A stretch of DNA of 64,000 nt, from contig NZ_JAUSBA010000034.1 in assembly GCF_030652235.1 (NCBI RefSeq), forward strand, positions 186,001-250,000, in the 5' to 3' direction. Positions 25,503-34,161 of this stretch are shown one piece after another. Every line of letters starts with the position of its first letter. Within the stretch, counting starts at the first letter, position 1. A program made the translations under genes and the position numbers. This DNA comes from Cypionkella sp. Its GTDB lineage: Bacteria; Pseudomonadota; Alphaproteobacteria; Rhodobacterales; Rhodobacteraceae. The notes under the pieces were generated by a model, which was given only the letters and a program-made list of their open reading frames with translations, searched no databases and was not told the origin of the DNA.

Positions 25503-26179
25503 TACTTGGCCTCTTTCAGCAGACGGTGGGCGATTTTGGCGGCTTCATCGAGGTGATCGCAGACGGCTTGCGCGGCCGCATCAGGGTCATTGGCGCAGAT
25601 CGCCGCACAAATCCGCGCCATCCGCACCGGGCCAGAAACGCGGCGGTCGGTGGTGGCCAAAGTCATCGCGCGCAGGCGGCTGATCCTGCCGTTCAGGCGC
25701 TGCACAACCTCCCATGCGATCTGATGGCCTGCGGCGGTGAAGATGATCTCGTAAAATCCTGTCGTGGCCGCAATCAAGGCTGGGTTATCGTTGGCTGCAG
25801 AGGTGGTCTCAATCGCATGGGTAGCCGCTTGCAGTTTGGCTTTCACCGTGGCGTCAGCGGTTTGCGCGCAGGCGGCGGCGGCGTTTTGTTCTAAAAGGAG
25901 CCTGATTTCATAGATTTGCGCGGCCTGCGCCCAATCCATCCGGGCCACCATCGGGCCTTTGTTTGGCATGATTTCGACGAGACCTTCGGCCTCAAGATAG
26001 CGGATCGCCTCGCGCACCACGGACCTGCTGACGCCAAGCTGATCACAAAGCGTGCGTTCGACCAAACGTTCGCCCGAGGCAAAGCGGCCCGACAGGATCG
26101 CGCTGCGCATCCGTTCCAGCACAATTTCCCGCAGGGTTTGCGGCGGATGGGTGATTTTCAGGTCATCAAGCGGGTTCAT
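25502..26179 (-). CDS. GntR-family regulator with FCD domain
   Basis: Started at the ATG at 26179 the protein has 225 residues. Residues about 12-80 form a winged helix (RERMRSAILSGRFASGERL-like, QLGVSRSVVREAIRYLEAEG) and residues about 90-215 an all-helical FCD ligand domain. It is transcribed away from the AA_synth/monooxygenase operon across a gap containing TGGTATACCA, a typical FCD-GntR operator form. It most likely represses that operon until a pathway intermediate is bound. Confidence 0.88.
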   Translation of the reverse strand: MNPLDDLKITHPPQTLREIVLERMRSAILSGRFASGERLVERTLCDQLGVSRSVVREAIRYLEAEGLVEIMPNKGPMVARMDWAQAAQIYEIRLLLEQNAAAACAQTADATVKAKLQAATHAIETTSAANDNPALIAATTGFYEIIFTAAGHQIAWEVVQRLNGRISRLRAMTLATTDRRVSGPVRMARICAAICANDPDAAAQAVCDHLDEAAKIAHRLLKEAK

Positions 26180-26236
26180 GTCCAGACTGTATCGAAAGCA
26201 CCACATTACCGCAACTGGTTCTTGACATGCGGTCTT

Positions 26237-26256
26237 ATGGTATACCAACATACCAT
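26237..26256. promoter_or_regulatory. Predicted operator of the GntR/FCD regulator
   Basis: ATGGTAT-ACCAAC-ATACCAT is a perfect 7-bp inverted repeat, and it contains the perfect palindrome TGGTATACCA (26238-26247). It lies 30-49 bp before the AA_synth gene and 58-77 bp before the regulator gene. A TTGACA box at 26222-26227 sits just upstream. Confidence 0.65.
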
Positions 26257-26285
26257 CAAAGAAACCCAGCGATTCTGAGGCCCCA

Positions 26286-26888
26286 ATGCCAGCCGTTATC
26301 CGCAAAACCCTGCTCCACGTTGAAACCACGCTGATCGAGGGCGGTAAGGCGGCCCCGGTGCCGTTGAAGCTGATCGCGGCGGCGGCGGTGGTGAAAAACC
26401 CATGGGCGGGGATGGGGTTTGTTGAGAACCTGAAACCCGCCATCCACGATGTTGCCCCCGAACTGGGCGCGTTGCTGACCGCGATGATCCTAGAGGCTGC
26501 GGGCTCGGGCGAGGCGATTGAGGCCTACGGCAAAGCGGCGATTGTGGGTCTGGATGGCGAGGTGGAACACGCTTCGGCGCTGATCCACACCTTGCGGTTT
26601 GGCAATCATTATCGCACCGCGGTCGGGGCGAAATCTTATCTGGCGTTCACCAATATCCGGGGTGGTGCGAATACCCCGGTGATGATCCCGCTGATGGACA
26701 AAAACGATGAAGGCCGCCGCTCGCATTACCTGACCATCCATTTTGCCATCCCGGATGCGCCAGCGGCGGATGAGATTGTGGTGGCACTGGGGGCCTCCAT
26801 CGGTGGGCGGCCACACCACCGGATTGGGGATCGCTATCAAGACCTTAAGGATCTGGGACATGACGCTGCAAACCCTGCGGCTGTCTGA
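26286..26888 (+). CDS. Amino acid synthesis family protein (AA_synth / DUF1185)
   Basis: The 200-residue protein matches the AA_synth family in length and in segments such as AAAAVVKNPWAGMGFVENL, FGNHYRTAVGAKSYLAF and GGRPHHRIGDRYQDL. The family name is historical and no reaction is firmly assigned. It is the first gene of a five-gene operon and its end overlaps the hydrolase gene by 29 bp. The operon content points to a catabolic rather than a biosynthetic role. Confidence 0.8.
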   Translation: MPAVIRKTLLHVETTLIEGGKAAPVPLKLIAAAAVVKNPWAGMGFVENLKPAIHDVAPELGALLTAMILEAAGSGEAIEAYGKAAIVGLDGEVEHASALIHTLRFGNHYRTAVGAKSYLAFTNIRGGANTPVMIPLMDKNDEGRRSHYLTIHFAIPDAPAADEIVVALGASIGGRPHHRIGDRYQDLKDLGHDAANPAAV

Positions 26889-27678
26889 CGGACAGCAGAT
26901 CAGCTATCTGGAATTTGGCCAGGGCGAGCCTTTGGTTCTGCTGCACGGCGTCGGCATGTGCGCGGATGCTTGGGGGCCGCAGATCGCGCATTTTGCCAAA
27001 ACCAACCGAGTGATCGCACTCGATATGCCGGGGCACGGGCTGTCGGATTTGCTGCCGGGGCAGCCTGCATTAACCGATTATGTCGCTTGGGCGGCGAAAA
27101 CCCTGCGGCAGCTGAGTTGCAGTTTTGTCAATGTTGCGGGCCATTCGATGGGGGCGCTGATTGCGTCGGGGTTGGCGGTGGACCATCCCGATCTGGTGTT
27201 GCGGCTCGCGGTTTTGAACGGCGTTTACTGCCGCACGCCCGAGGCGCGGACGGCGGTGCAGGCGCGGGCGGCAGCTTTGGCCAATGGCGCGAATGACATC
27301 GACGTACCGCTGACGCGCTGGTTTTCCGATAGCACATCCGATCAGATCGTGCGGGCGCAAGTGGCGGGCTGGCTGAAAACGGTCAATCTGCAAGGCTATG
27401 CAGCGGCTTACCGCGCCTTTGCCAATGGCGATATGGCCTATGCCGAAGCTTGGCCGAAAATCCATAGCCCCACCTTGGTCTTGACGGCTTCGGGGGATGC
27501 GAACTCTACCCCGGCGATGGCAAAAGCAATGGCGAAGGCAGCACCGATGGGGCAGGCTGTGGTGATCGAGGGCCACCGCCACATGGTCAATCTGACGGCT
27601 CCGGCGCAGGTCAATGCGGCACTTGCGGCTTGGCTGGCGGTGCCGCTGCTGTCTGCTCAAAAGGGGATACGCGCATGA
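26860..27678 (+). CDS. Alpha/beta hydrolase
   Basis: The 272-residue protein, started at the ATG at 26860, has the alpha/beta hydrolase features LVLLHGVGMCADAWGPQIAH (oxyanion region), GHSMG with the nucleophile serine, an acidic residue in LTASGDANSTP, and a terminal histidine in IEGHRHMVNL. It would cleave an ester, amide or similar bond in a pathway intermediate, as RutD does in pyrimidine breakdown. It overlaps the upstream gene and is coupled to the flavin reductase by ATGA. The substrate is unknown. Confidence 0.85.
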   Translation: MTLQTLRLSDGQQISYLEFGQGEPLVLLHGVGMCADAWGPQIAHFAKTNRVIALDMPGHGLSDLLPGQPALTDYVAWAAKTLRQLSCSFVNVAGHSMGALIASGLAVDHPDLVLRLAVLNGVYCRTPEARTAVQARAAALANGANDIDVPLTRWFSDSTSDQIVRAQVAGWLKTVNLQGYAAAYRAFANGDMAYAEAWPKIHSPTLVLTASGDANSTPAMAKAMAKAAPMGQAVVIEGHRHMVNLTAPAQVNAALAAWLAVPLLSAQKGIRA

Positions 27679-28607
27679 CATTGGAAAACCGCCGTCTGCT
27701 GCGCGATGCCTTCGGCACATTCATGACGGGCGTGACCGTTGTAACCACGCTGGATGAGGCGGGCGCGCCGATTGGCTTCACCGCCAATTCGTTTTCCTCG
27801 GTGTCACTGGACCCCGCCCTGCTGTTGGTTTCCATCGCGAAAACCTCTGGGAATTATGCCCGATTTATCGCCGCAAAAGGCTTTGCGATCAATGTTTTGT
27901 CTGAGGGGCAGAAGGCTGTCTCCAACACCTTCGCCAAGCCGGTGGAAGATCGTTTTGCCAGCGTGCAATGGCAGCTTGGCCCGCATGGCGCGCCTATTCT
28001 GCACGGGGTTTCGGCTTGGTTCGATTGCTCTACCCATCAAGTGGTCGATGCGGGCGACCACGCCATTCTGATCGGTCATGTAGAGGCGTTTGAGGCCTCT
28101 GGGCAGGCTGGTTTGGGCTACTATCGCGGGTCTTATTTTACGCCTGCACAGGCAGGGGCAGCATTGGCGAGCGGCCCTGCGGTGGTGGTCTCGGCTTTGA
28201 TCGAGCAGGACGGTCATGTGCTGTTGCAAGACGACGGGCGCGGTGGGCTAAGCCTTCCTACGGCGCGGGTCGGGGCGCACGGCGCCACCGCGGCCTTGCA
28301 GGCGCTGATTGCGGCTGCGGGCGTGCAGGCGGTGCCGGGTTTCATCTATTCGGTCTATGAAGATGTCGCGGCGGGCCAGCAGCATATCGCGTTTCTTTGT
28401 CCCAGCACGGGCGGCACCCCCAGCAAGGGCGGCTTTGTTGAGCTTAGCCCCAAGGGCTTTGATGACGTGACCGACCCCGCCATGCGGATCATGCTGGAGC
28501 GGCTGGCCGACGAGGCCCGCGTCGGCGATTATGGCATCTATTTCGGCAATCAGAATGTGGGTCGGGTCGCCTCGGTGGCGACCAAAACCGAAGGAAACAC
28601 GCCATGA
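27675..28607 (+). CDS. Flavin reductase fused to a Nudix-like domain
   Basis: The 310-residue protein starts at the ATG at 27675, overlapping the hydrolase stop. Residues about 5-165 are a flavin reductase of the HpaC/RutF type (FMTGVTVVTTLDEAGAPIGF, TANSFSSVSLDPALLLVSI) that would supply reduced FMN to the downstream monooxygenase. Residues about 170-275 look like a Nudix hydrolase fold (VVVSALIEQDGHVLLQDDGR, IYSVYEDVAAGQQHIAFL), but the Nudix box lacks its glutamates, reading LPTARVGAHGATAALQALIA. The tail is therefore probably a ligand-binding rather than a hydrolytic domain. Ordinary flavin reductases of this class end near residue 170. Confidence 0.8.
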   Translation: MTLENRRLLRDAFGTFMTGVTVVTTLDEAGAPIGFTANSFSSVSLDPALLLVSIAKTSGNYARFIAAKGFAINVLSEGQKAVSNTFAKPVEDRFASVQWQLGPHGAPILHGVSAWFDCSTHQVVDAGDHAILIGHVEAFEASGQAGLGYYRGSYFTPAQAGAALASGPAVVVSALIEQDGHVLLQDDGRGGLSLPTARVGAHGATAALQALIAAAGVQAVPGFIYSVYEDVAAGQQHIAFLCPSTGGTPSKGGFVELSPKGFDDVTDPAMRIMLERLADEARVGDYGIYFGNQNVGRVASVATKTEGNTP

Positions 28608-29641
28608 AATTTTCGTTGTTCGTGCATATGGAGCGGGTCAGTGCCGATGAGCCGCAGCAACGATTGTATCAGGAAATGCTGGAACTTTGCCAAATTGCTG
28701 ATGAAAACGGCATGCATGCGATCTGGACGGGCGAGCATCACGGCATGGATTTTACCATCGCGCCGAACCCGTTCCTGAATTTGGTAGACCTCGCCCGCCG
28801 CACCAAGAATGTGCGGCTTGGCACCGGCAATGTGGTCGCCCCGTTCTGGCATCCGGTCAAACTGGCGGGTGAGGCCGCGATGGCTGATCTGATCATGGAC
28901 GGCCGCCTTGATCTGGGCATCGCGCGCGGGGCCTACAGCTTTGAATATGACCGGATGAGCCCCGGTTTGGATGCCTGGACAGCCGGGCAGAAAATGCGCG
29001 AACTTATTCCGGCGATCAAGGGCCTGTGGGCCGGCGATTACGCGCACAACGGCGAACATTGGCAGTTCCCGAAAACCACCTCGGCCCCGAAACCGGTGCA
29101 GCAGCCGTTTCCGCCGATCTGGGTGGCGGCGCGCGATCCGAACAGCCACGATTTCGCGGTGGCCAATGGTTGCAACGTGCAGGTGACGCCGCTGCATATG
29201 GGTGATGAAGAAGTGGTCAGCCTGATGGAGCGGTTTAACGCCGCCTGCGCCGCGCATCCCGAAATGCCACGCCCGAAAATCATGGTGCTGCGCCACACCT
29301 ATGTCGCGGATAGCGAGGCCGACGCCGATCTTGGCGCGGAAGAATTAAATTTGTTTTACAACTACTTCGGCGCGTGGTTCCTGAACAAGCGCCCGATCTC
29401 GCAGGGTCTGATAGAGACACTGACACCCGAAGACGTGGCTTCCCATCCGTTCTATTCAGCGGCCGCGATGCGCAAGAACAACATCGTCGGCCAACCCGCC
29501 GAGGTGATCGCGCGGATCAAAAGCTATCAGGATTTGGGCTATGACGAGTTTAGCCTCTGGATCGACTCTGGCATGAGTTTTGCGCGCAAAAAGGCGTCAC
29601 TGACGCGCTTTGTGCAGGATGTAATGCCGGCGTTCGCTTAA
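28604..29641 (+). CDS. Luciferase-like (LLM) flavin-dependent monooxygenase
   Basis: This 345-residue TIM-barrel protein has LLM features: AIWTGEHHGMDFTIAPNPFL, RLGTGNVVAPFWHPVKLAGE and LDLGIARGAYSFEYDRM. Such enzymes use FMNH2, here provided by the upstream reductase, to insert oxygen or open C-N or C-S bonds. The start overlaps the reductase stop by ATGA. Together the genes resemble the RutA/RutF/RutD trio, but the isochorismatase-like RutB and RutC partners are absent, so pyrimidine use is not implied. The substrate is unknown. Confidence 0.87.
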   Translation: MKFSLFVHMERVSADEPQQRLYQEMLELCQIADENGMHAIWTGEHHGMDFTIAPNPFLNLVDLARRTKNVRLGTGNVVAPFWHPVKLAGEAAMADLIMDGRLDLGIARGAYSFEYDRMSPGLDAWTAGQKMRELIPAIKGLWAGDYAHNGEHWQFPKTTSAPKPVQQPFPPIWVAARDPNSHDFAVANGCNVQVTPLHMGDEEVVSLMERFNAACAAHPEMPRPKIMVLRHTYVADSEADADLGAEELNLFYNYFGAWFLNKRPISQGLIETLTPEDVASHPFYSAAAMRKNNIVGQPAEVIARIKSYQDLGYDEFSLWIDSGMSFARKKASLTRFVQDVMPAFA

Positions 29642-29681
29642 GCCAAATTTCCCGCCCCCAAATTTCGCCTAAGGAGGCTCT

Positions 29682-31145
29682 ATGCAGCGGTTCCAACACT
29701 ATATCGGTGGGGTTTTTGAGGATGGCGCGGCCAGCTTTGAAAGCCTTGATCCGGCGACGGGTCAGCCTTGGGCGGTGATGCCAGAGGCCTCGGCTGCCGA
29801 TGTGGGCCGCGCAGTTGATGCCGCGTGGGATGCGTTTTGCAGCCCCGCTTGGGCGGGTTTGACGGCTTCGGCGCGGGGGAAGTTGCTGTATAAGTTGGCC
29901 GATCTGGTGCAGGCGGCGGCGGCTAAGCTGGCGGCTTTAGAGACGCGCGATACCGGAAAAATCATCCGCGAAACCTCGGCACAAATCGCCTATGTTGCGG
30001 AATATTATCGCTATTATGCGGGCCTTGCTGATAAGATTGAAGGCGCGCATCTCCCCATAGACAAGCCGGATATGGAGGTTTGGTTGCGCCGCGAACCCCT
30101 CGGCGTGGTGGCGGCCATCGTGCCGTGGAACAGTCAGTTGTTTTTGTCGGCGGTCAAGCTTGGCCCTGCCTTGGCTGCGGGCTGTACGGTGGTGTTGAAG
30201 GCGTCCGAGGACGGTCCCGCGCCGATGATGGAATTTGCGCGCCTTGTGCATGAGGCGGGCTTTCCTGCGGGCGTGGTCAATATCCTGACCGGCGGCCCTG
30301 CGGCGGGCGCAGCCCTTACCACCCATCCCAAGGTCGCCCATATCGCCTTCACCGGCGGCCCGGAAACCGCGCGGCATGTCGTGCGCGGCTCGGCGGAAAA
30401 TCTCGCCTCAACCTCGCTGGAACTTGGCGGCAAATCGCCGTTCATCGTGTTTGAGGATGCCGATCTCGATTCGGCAGTGAATGCGCAGATATCGGGGATT
30501 TTCGCGGCGACCGGGCAAAGCTGTGTGGCGGGGTCTCGGCTGATCATTCAGGCTTCGGTGAAAGACGCTTTCCTCGCCAAGCTGAAGGCCAAGGCGGAAG
30601 CCATCCGGATTGCCGCGCCTGATCTGATGACCACCGAAGTTGGCCCGCTGTGCACCCAGCGCCAACGCGTGCGGATCGCGGGTCTGGTGGCGCAATCCAT
30701 AGGGCAGGGGGCGCAACTGGTGACGGGCGGCGTGGTGCCGGAGGGTCCCGGTTTCTACTATCCGCCGACCATTCTTGATTGCTCGGGCTTGCCCGATGCG
30801 GCGGGTTTGCGGCAGGAGTTTTTCGGCCCGGTGCTGTCGGTGATCAGCTTTGAGACCGAAGCACAGGCTTTGGCGCTGGCGAATGACACGGTTTATGGCC
30901 TCGCCTCGGGCGTGTTCACCCGCAGTCTGACCCGGGCGCATCGGATGATCCGGGGCATCCGCGCCGGGGTGGTTTGGGTGAATACCTACCGCGCGGTGTC
31001 GCCGATTGCACCGTTTGGCGGGCACGGCATGTCAGGGCATGGCCGTGAGGGCGGCTTGGCGGCGGCGTTGGATTATACCACGGTCAAGACGGTGTGGCTG
31101 CGCACCTCGGATGATCCAATTCCCGACCCGTTTGTGATGCGCTAA
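29682..31145 (+). CDS. Aldehyde dehydrogenase
   Basis: The 487-residue protein is a NAD(P)-dependent aldehyde dehydrogenase, with VVAAIVPWNSQLFLSAVKLG, the catalytic glutamate in LELGGKSPF and the catalytic cysteine in TGQSCVAGSRL. AAGGAGG precedes the start. It closes the GntR-controlled operon and would oxidise an aldehyde released by the monooxygenase or hydrolase step. The family is too broad for a substrate call. Confidence 0.9.
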   Translation: MQRFQHYIGGVFEDGAASFESLDPATGQPWAVMPEASAADVGRAVDAAWDAFCSPAWAGLTASARGKLLYKLADLVQAAAAKLAALETRDTGKIIRETSAQIAYVAEYYRYYAGLADKIEGAHLPIDKPDMEVWLRREPLGVVAAIVPWNSQLFLSAVKLGPALAAGCTVVLKASEDGPAPMMEFARLVHEAGFPAGVVNILTGGPAAGAALTTHPKVAHIAFTGGPETARHVVRGSAENLASTSLELGGKSPFIVFEDADLDSAVNAQISGIFAATGQSCVAGSRLIIQASVKDAFLAKLKAKAEAIRIAAPDLMTTEVGPLCTQRQRVRIAGLVAQSIGQGAQLVTGGVVPEGPGFYYPPTILDCSGLPDAAGLRQEFFGPVLSVISFETEAQALALANDTVYGLASGVFTRSLTRAHRMIRGIRAGVVWVNTYRAVSPIAPFGGHGMSGHGREGGLAAALDYTTVKTVWLRTSDDPIPDPFVMR

Positions 31146-31256
31146 AACTGAGGCCTTTGCGATGGTGAAAAACCTACCACATATGGTAGATTCCCGTCAA
31201 AATTCGGCCAAAAAACACAAGTCAATCCCCGCGGGGAAGAACTGAAGCTCTCGCCA

Positions 31257-32159
31257 TCAGCCTGCAATCGCTACCGCAGGCCGCCCGGCCACATGCGCGG
31301 CTGCGGCATGCGAGGCCGCAGTACAGGCCTGTTTGAACTTGGCACCGCCCACGATGCAAGCCGCCAGCGCGCCGATAAACGCATCGCCTGCACCGTGGGA
31401 GCTGACAACGGCGATCTTTTCAGCGCGGATCGAGAAATGCTCATCCTCGGCGCTCCACGCCGCCAGTCCCAAGCTGCCAGCGGTGACGATCACGCTTTCA
31501 AAGCGATCCGCCAGCTTTTTTGCAGCAGCAGAAGCGGCTTTCAGGCTGGCGATGGGGCTTGTGCCCATCATCTCGGCTTCCACCGCGTTGACCACCAGCA
31601 CATCGACCAAACGGGCGAATTCCGCTGACAGCGGGCGGCTGGGGGCGGCGTTCAACAAAGTGCGGATGCCACGCGCGCGGGCGGCTTTCGCGGCGGCCAG
31701 ATTGATCGCCTCAGGCACTTCATTTTGCAGAACCAGCAGGCCGACATCCTGCCAAACCTCAGGATTTTGCAGCATCTCAGGGGCAATATGCAGGTTTGCG
31801 CCCGACACAATCGTCGCCGCATAATCGCCACTGGCGTCCATGATCGCGACACTCATGCCCGATGCCACAGCGTCGCAGGTGGCAACAAAGCGGTGATCGA
31901 CGCCCGAACTCTGCAACCGTGCCCGCATAAAGGCGCCGAAATCATCCGCCCCCACCGCGCCCAGCATCCGCGCGGCTGCACCGTGCGCCTGCGCCGAGAC
32001 CGCCTGATTGCCGCCCTTACCGCCGAATTTCGGATACCAGCGGCTGCCCACCGCCGTCTCATCGCGGCGCGGCAAATGATCGGCCTCGACCACGATGTCG
32101 TAATGCAGGCTGCCGACCACAAGGACGGTGCTTCCGGTCAGGCGGGCGGGCTTGGTCAT
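31257..32159 (-). CDS. PfkB/ribokinase-family sugar kinase
   Basis: Started at the ATG at 32159 the protein has 300 residues. It shows the ribokinase N-terminal motif FGGKGGNQAVSAQ, the NAAPSRP loop and the C-terminal catalytic motif SSHGAGDAFIGALAA with the base aspartate. It should phosphorylate a sugar or nucleoside. It lies seven bases after the RpiR-family gene and probably shares its transcript. Ribokinase is the closest guess, but the operon has no ribose transporter. Confidence 0.85.
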   Translation of the reverse strand: MTKPARLTGSTVLVVGSLHYDIVVEADHLPRRDETAVGSRWYPKFGGKGGNQAVSAQAHGAAARMLGAVGADDFGAFMRARLQSSGVDHRFVATCDAVASGMSVAIMDASGDYAATIVSGANLHIAPEMLQNPEVWQDVGLLVLQNEVPEAINLAAAKAARARGIRTLLNAAPSRPLSAEFARLVDVLVVNAVEAEMMGTSPIASLKAASAAAKKLADRFESVIVTAGSLGLAAWSAEDEHFSIRAEKIAVVSSHGAGDAFIGALAACIVGGAKFKQACTAASHAAAAHVAGRPAVAIAG

Positions 32160-32166
32160 CTTGGCC

Positions 32167-33021
32167 TCATTGTCTGCGTTTTGACTGTACGGCGCGCATG
32201 GTGCGATCCAGATTTTGATCGGCGGTGGCGCGGTCGCGCTGGGCTGTCGCCACAAACAGCGCATCCAACAGGTTCAACTGCGCAATCCGCGCCGTGGCAT
32301 TCTCCCCCAGCAGCGGCGAGTTCTGCGCGGTCGAGCACAACACCACATCGACCAAGCCGGCCAGCGGGCTTTCGGCATAGTTCGTCACCGCGATGATCCG
32401 CGCGCCATTGCGCCGCGCCAGGTCCACCGCATCCAGCACCGATGCCGTGGTGCCAGAATGCGAAAACGCCACCACCACATCATCGGGGCCCAGCAAAGCC
32501 GCCGACATCATCATCATATGCGCGTCATCAAATACGCTCGCCCGGATGCCGATGCGCAGAAACTTATGCGCCACATCGCGGGCAATTTGGGCCGAGCCGC
32601 CAAGGCCATAGAAATCGCGCTGCTTGGCGCGGTGCAGGTAATCTACTGCGCGATCAAACGCCGCCAGATCAAGGATGGCAAAGGTTTCCTCCAGCGCTTG
32701 CATCGCGGTGCGGAACACCTTTTGCACGATCTCACCAGAGCCGTCTTGTTCTGAAATTTCAGAATGCAGGGCGGCGGTGTCGGAATTGTAGTAATCGACA
32801 AGACCCTGACGAAACTCACGAAAGCCGGCAAAGCCCAGTTTTTTGGCGACCTTCACCACCATCGCATCGGAAACGTCGGATTTCTCGGCCACCTCCCGCA
32901 ACGGCGTTGCTGCATCAATATCCTTGCGTGCCAGAATATCGCTGGCGACCTTGCCTTCCAACGGCGTCAGGCTGGGCAGCTTCATGCGGATCTGTGCCGC
33001 CACGGCTTTTGGATCGCCCAT
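32167..33021 (-). CDS. RpiR/MurR-family transcriptional regulator
   Basis: The 284-residue protein has an N-terminal RpiR helix-turn-helix (about 1-78, ATPLREVAEKSDVSDAMVVK) and a C-terminal SIS domain (about 125-260, FYGLGGSAQIARDVAHKFLR, VVAFSHSGTTASVLDAVDLA) that binds a phosphosugar. It is followed by the PfkB kinase and preceded by the isomerase gene on the same strand. The motif TATACTTGTAAAG upstream is shared with the isomerase promoter region. Confidence 0.88.
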   Translation of the reverse strand: MGDPKAVAAQIRMKLPSLTPLEGKVASDILARKDIDAATPLREVAEKSDVSDAMVVKVAKKLGFAGFREFRQGLVDYYNSDTAALHSEISEQDGSGEIVQKVFRTAMQALEETFAILDLAAFDRAVDYLHRAKQRDFYGLGGSAQIARDVAHKFLRIGIRASVFDDAHMMMMSAALLGPDDVVVAFSHSGTTASVLDAVDLARRNGARIIAVTNYAESPLAGLVDVVLCSTAQNSPLLGENATARIAQLNLLDALFVATAQRDRATADQNLDRTMRAVQSKRRQ

Positions 33022-33107
33022 GTTTCCCTCGGATTTCCAAGACGCGTTTCATCCGCTTATCGTGCCTAGGGCTGTATTCAAGCCGACACATTTCAGCAAA
33101 ATTCCAC

Positions 33108-33121
33108 GTATACTTGTAAAG
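33108..33121. promoter_or_regulatory. Candidate RpiR-type site upstream of the regulator
   Basis: GTATACTTGTAAAG lies 87-100 bp before the rpiR-like start. Its half TATACTT and TGTAAAG recur, with two extra bases, at 34144-34160. Confidence 0.35.
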
Positions 33122-33124
33122 AAA

Positions 33125-34117
33125 TTAGACCACTGTCTTACCCGCCAGCGCAAGCCGCGCGATTTCTTGTGCTGCAATCGGGTCTTGACGGCTTTGGGCA
33201 TCGGCGAAGCGATTGTCGCCTGCCATCACATCCACCGCTGCCAGCATCCGCCGCACGGTGCGAATGTTAGCGGCACATTCCGCCACCGGATCAAGGCCCG
33301 AGGCATCTGGGAAAGTGTCAAAATAGATCGCGCCCGCAAAGCCGCCGCGCTTAACCTCGCGCAGCAGTTCCAGTGTCGCTTGTTCGTGTACTGCGGCCAC
33401 CATCAGCCCATCATCGCGCTTGGCGTAACCGTCGTTCAGATGCAGGCCCAATAGGCGGCTGTGGCGCTGGATCAGGGCTGCGGCAAAGGCAGGCTGTTCG
33501 TCGGCATAAAGCGCATGGGCAAAGTCGATGGTGACGCCAAGGTTGGCAGCGCCGACTTCTTTGATCGCCAATAACGTGGTCGCAGCATTCGGAAGAACGC
33601 TATAAGCTCTTGGTTCGTTGGGCTTATACTCGATAGAGATCAGGCAATCATCATCATGTGCGGCAACTTCGGCAATGCCTGCAATCTCATCCTGCCACAG
33701 CGCCGCATAGTCGCACTGGAAGGTATAATCAAAGCCATCCTGCCCCAACCACAGCGTCATCATTGGCGCACCAATGGCGCGGGCGGCATCAATGCCGCGC
33801 TTGGTCAGGTCAATCGCCTCGCGCCGCACCGTGCGGTCGGGGTTGGTGAATGCGCCGCGTTTGAAAGCCGGATTTGAGTAATAGCGCATCGCCAGACCAC
33901 TGACCGAAAGCCCGCAATCCGCCACCACTTTTGCGATTTCCGAAGGCTCTGCGCCGATGTGATCGGGGTAGTTGAGGTCCAATTCTGTCAGTCCGTCAAC
34001 CGTCGCGGCCCGTTGAATTATTTGCGTCAGTGAGGGCTTTTCGGCCAGATCTGGCCAGTAATCCGAAGCCCCTGAGGCAAAGGAATTGATCCTGGTTGCG
34101 AAACGGTTTCCGAGCAT
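33125..34117 (-). CDS. Sugar phosphate isomerase/epimerase (xylose-isomerase-like TIM barrel)
   Basis: The protein has 330 residues from the ATG at 34117, preceded by an excellent AGGAGG site. It is an AP-endonuclease-2/xylose-isomerase-like barrel with LTELDLNYPDHIG, LISIEYKPNEP (metal glutamate), GVTIDFAHALYADEQP, LLGLHLNDGY and IYFDTFPD. These enzymes isomerise or epimerise ketoses and aldoses with a divalent metal. It neighbours the RpiR regulator and PfkB kinase, giving a small sugar-use module. It is the last host gene before the mobile element. Confidence 0.85.
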   Translation of the reverse strand: MLGNRFATRINSFASGASDYWPDLAEKPSLTQIIQRAATVDGLTELDLNYPDHIGAEPSEIAKVVADCGLSVSGLAMRYYSNPAFKRGAFTNPDRTVRREAIDLTKRGIDAARAIGAPMMTLWLGQDGFDYTFQCDYAALWQDEIAGIAEVAAHDDDCLISIEYKPNEPRAYSVLPNAATTLLAIKEVGAANLGVTIDFAHALYADEQPAFAAALIQRHSRLLGLHLNDGYAKRDDGLMVAAVHEQATLELLREVKRGGFAGAIYFDTFPDASGLDPVAECAANIRTVRRMLAAVDVMAGDNRFADAQSRQDPIAAQEIARLALAGKTVV

Positions 34118-34142
34118 ATGATTCCTCCTGTCTTCACAAATA

Positions 34143-34161
34143 CTATACTTCTTGTAAAGTG
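34143..34161. promoter_or_regulatory. Candidate RpiR-type site upstream of the isomerase
   Basis: CTATACTTCTTGTAAAGTG lies 26-44 bp before the isomerase start, so it could overlap the promoter. It shares TATACTT and TGTAAAG with 33108-33121. Confidence 0.35.

Noticed and set aside
26286-31145. Assignment of the operon as a pyrimidine-degrading Rut pathway
   Set aside because: Only three of the Rut-type activities are present, and RutB, RutC and the uracil permease are missing.
31174-31189. CTACCA-CATA-TGGTAG inverted repeat after the aldehyde dehydrogenase gene
   Set aside because: It is similar to a GntR half-site but lies between convergent gene ends, so a promoter role is unlikely.
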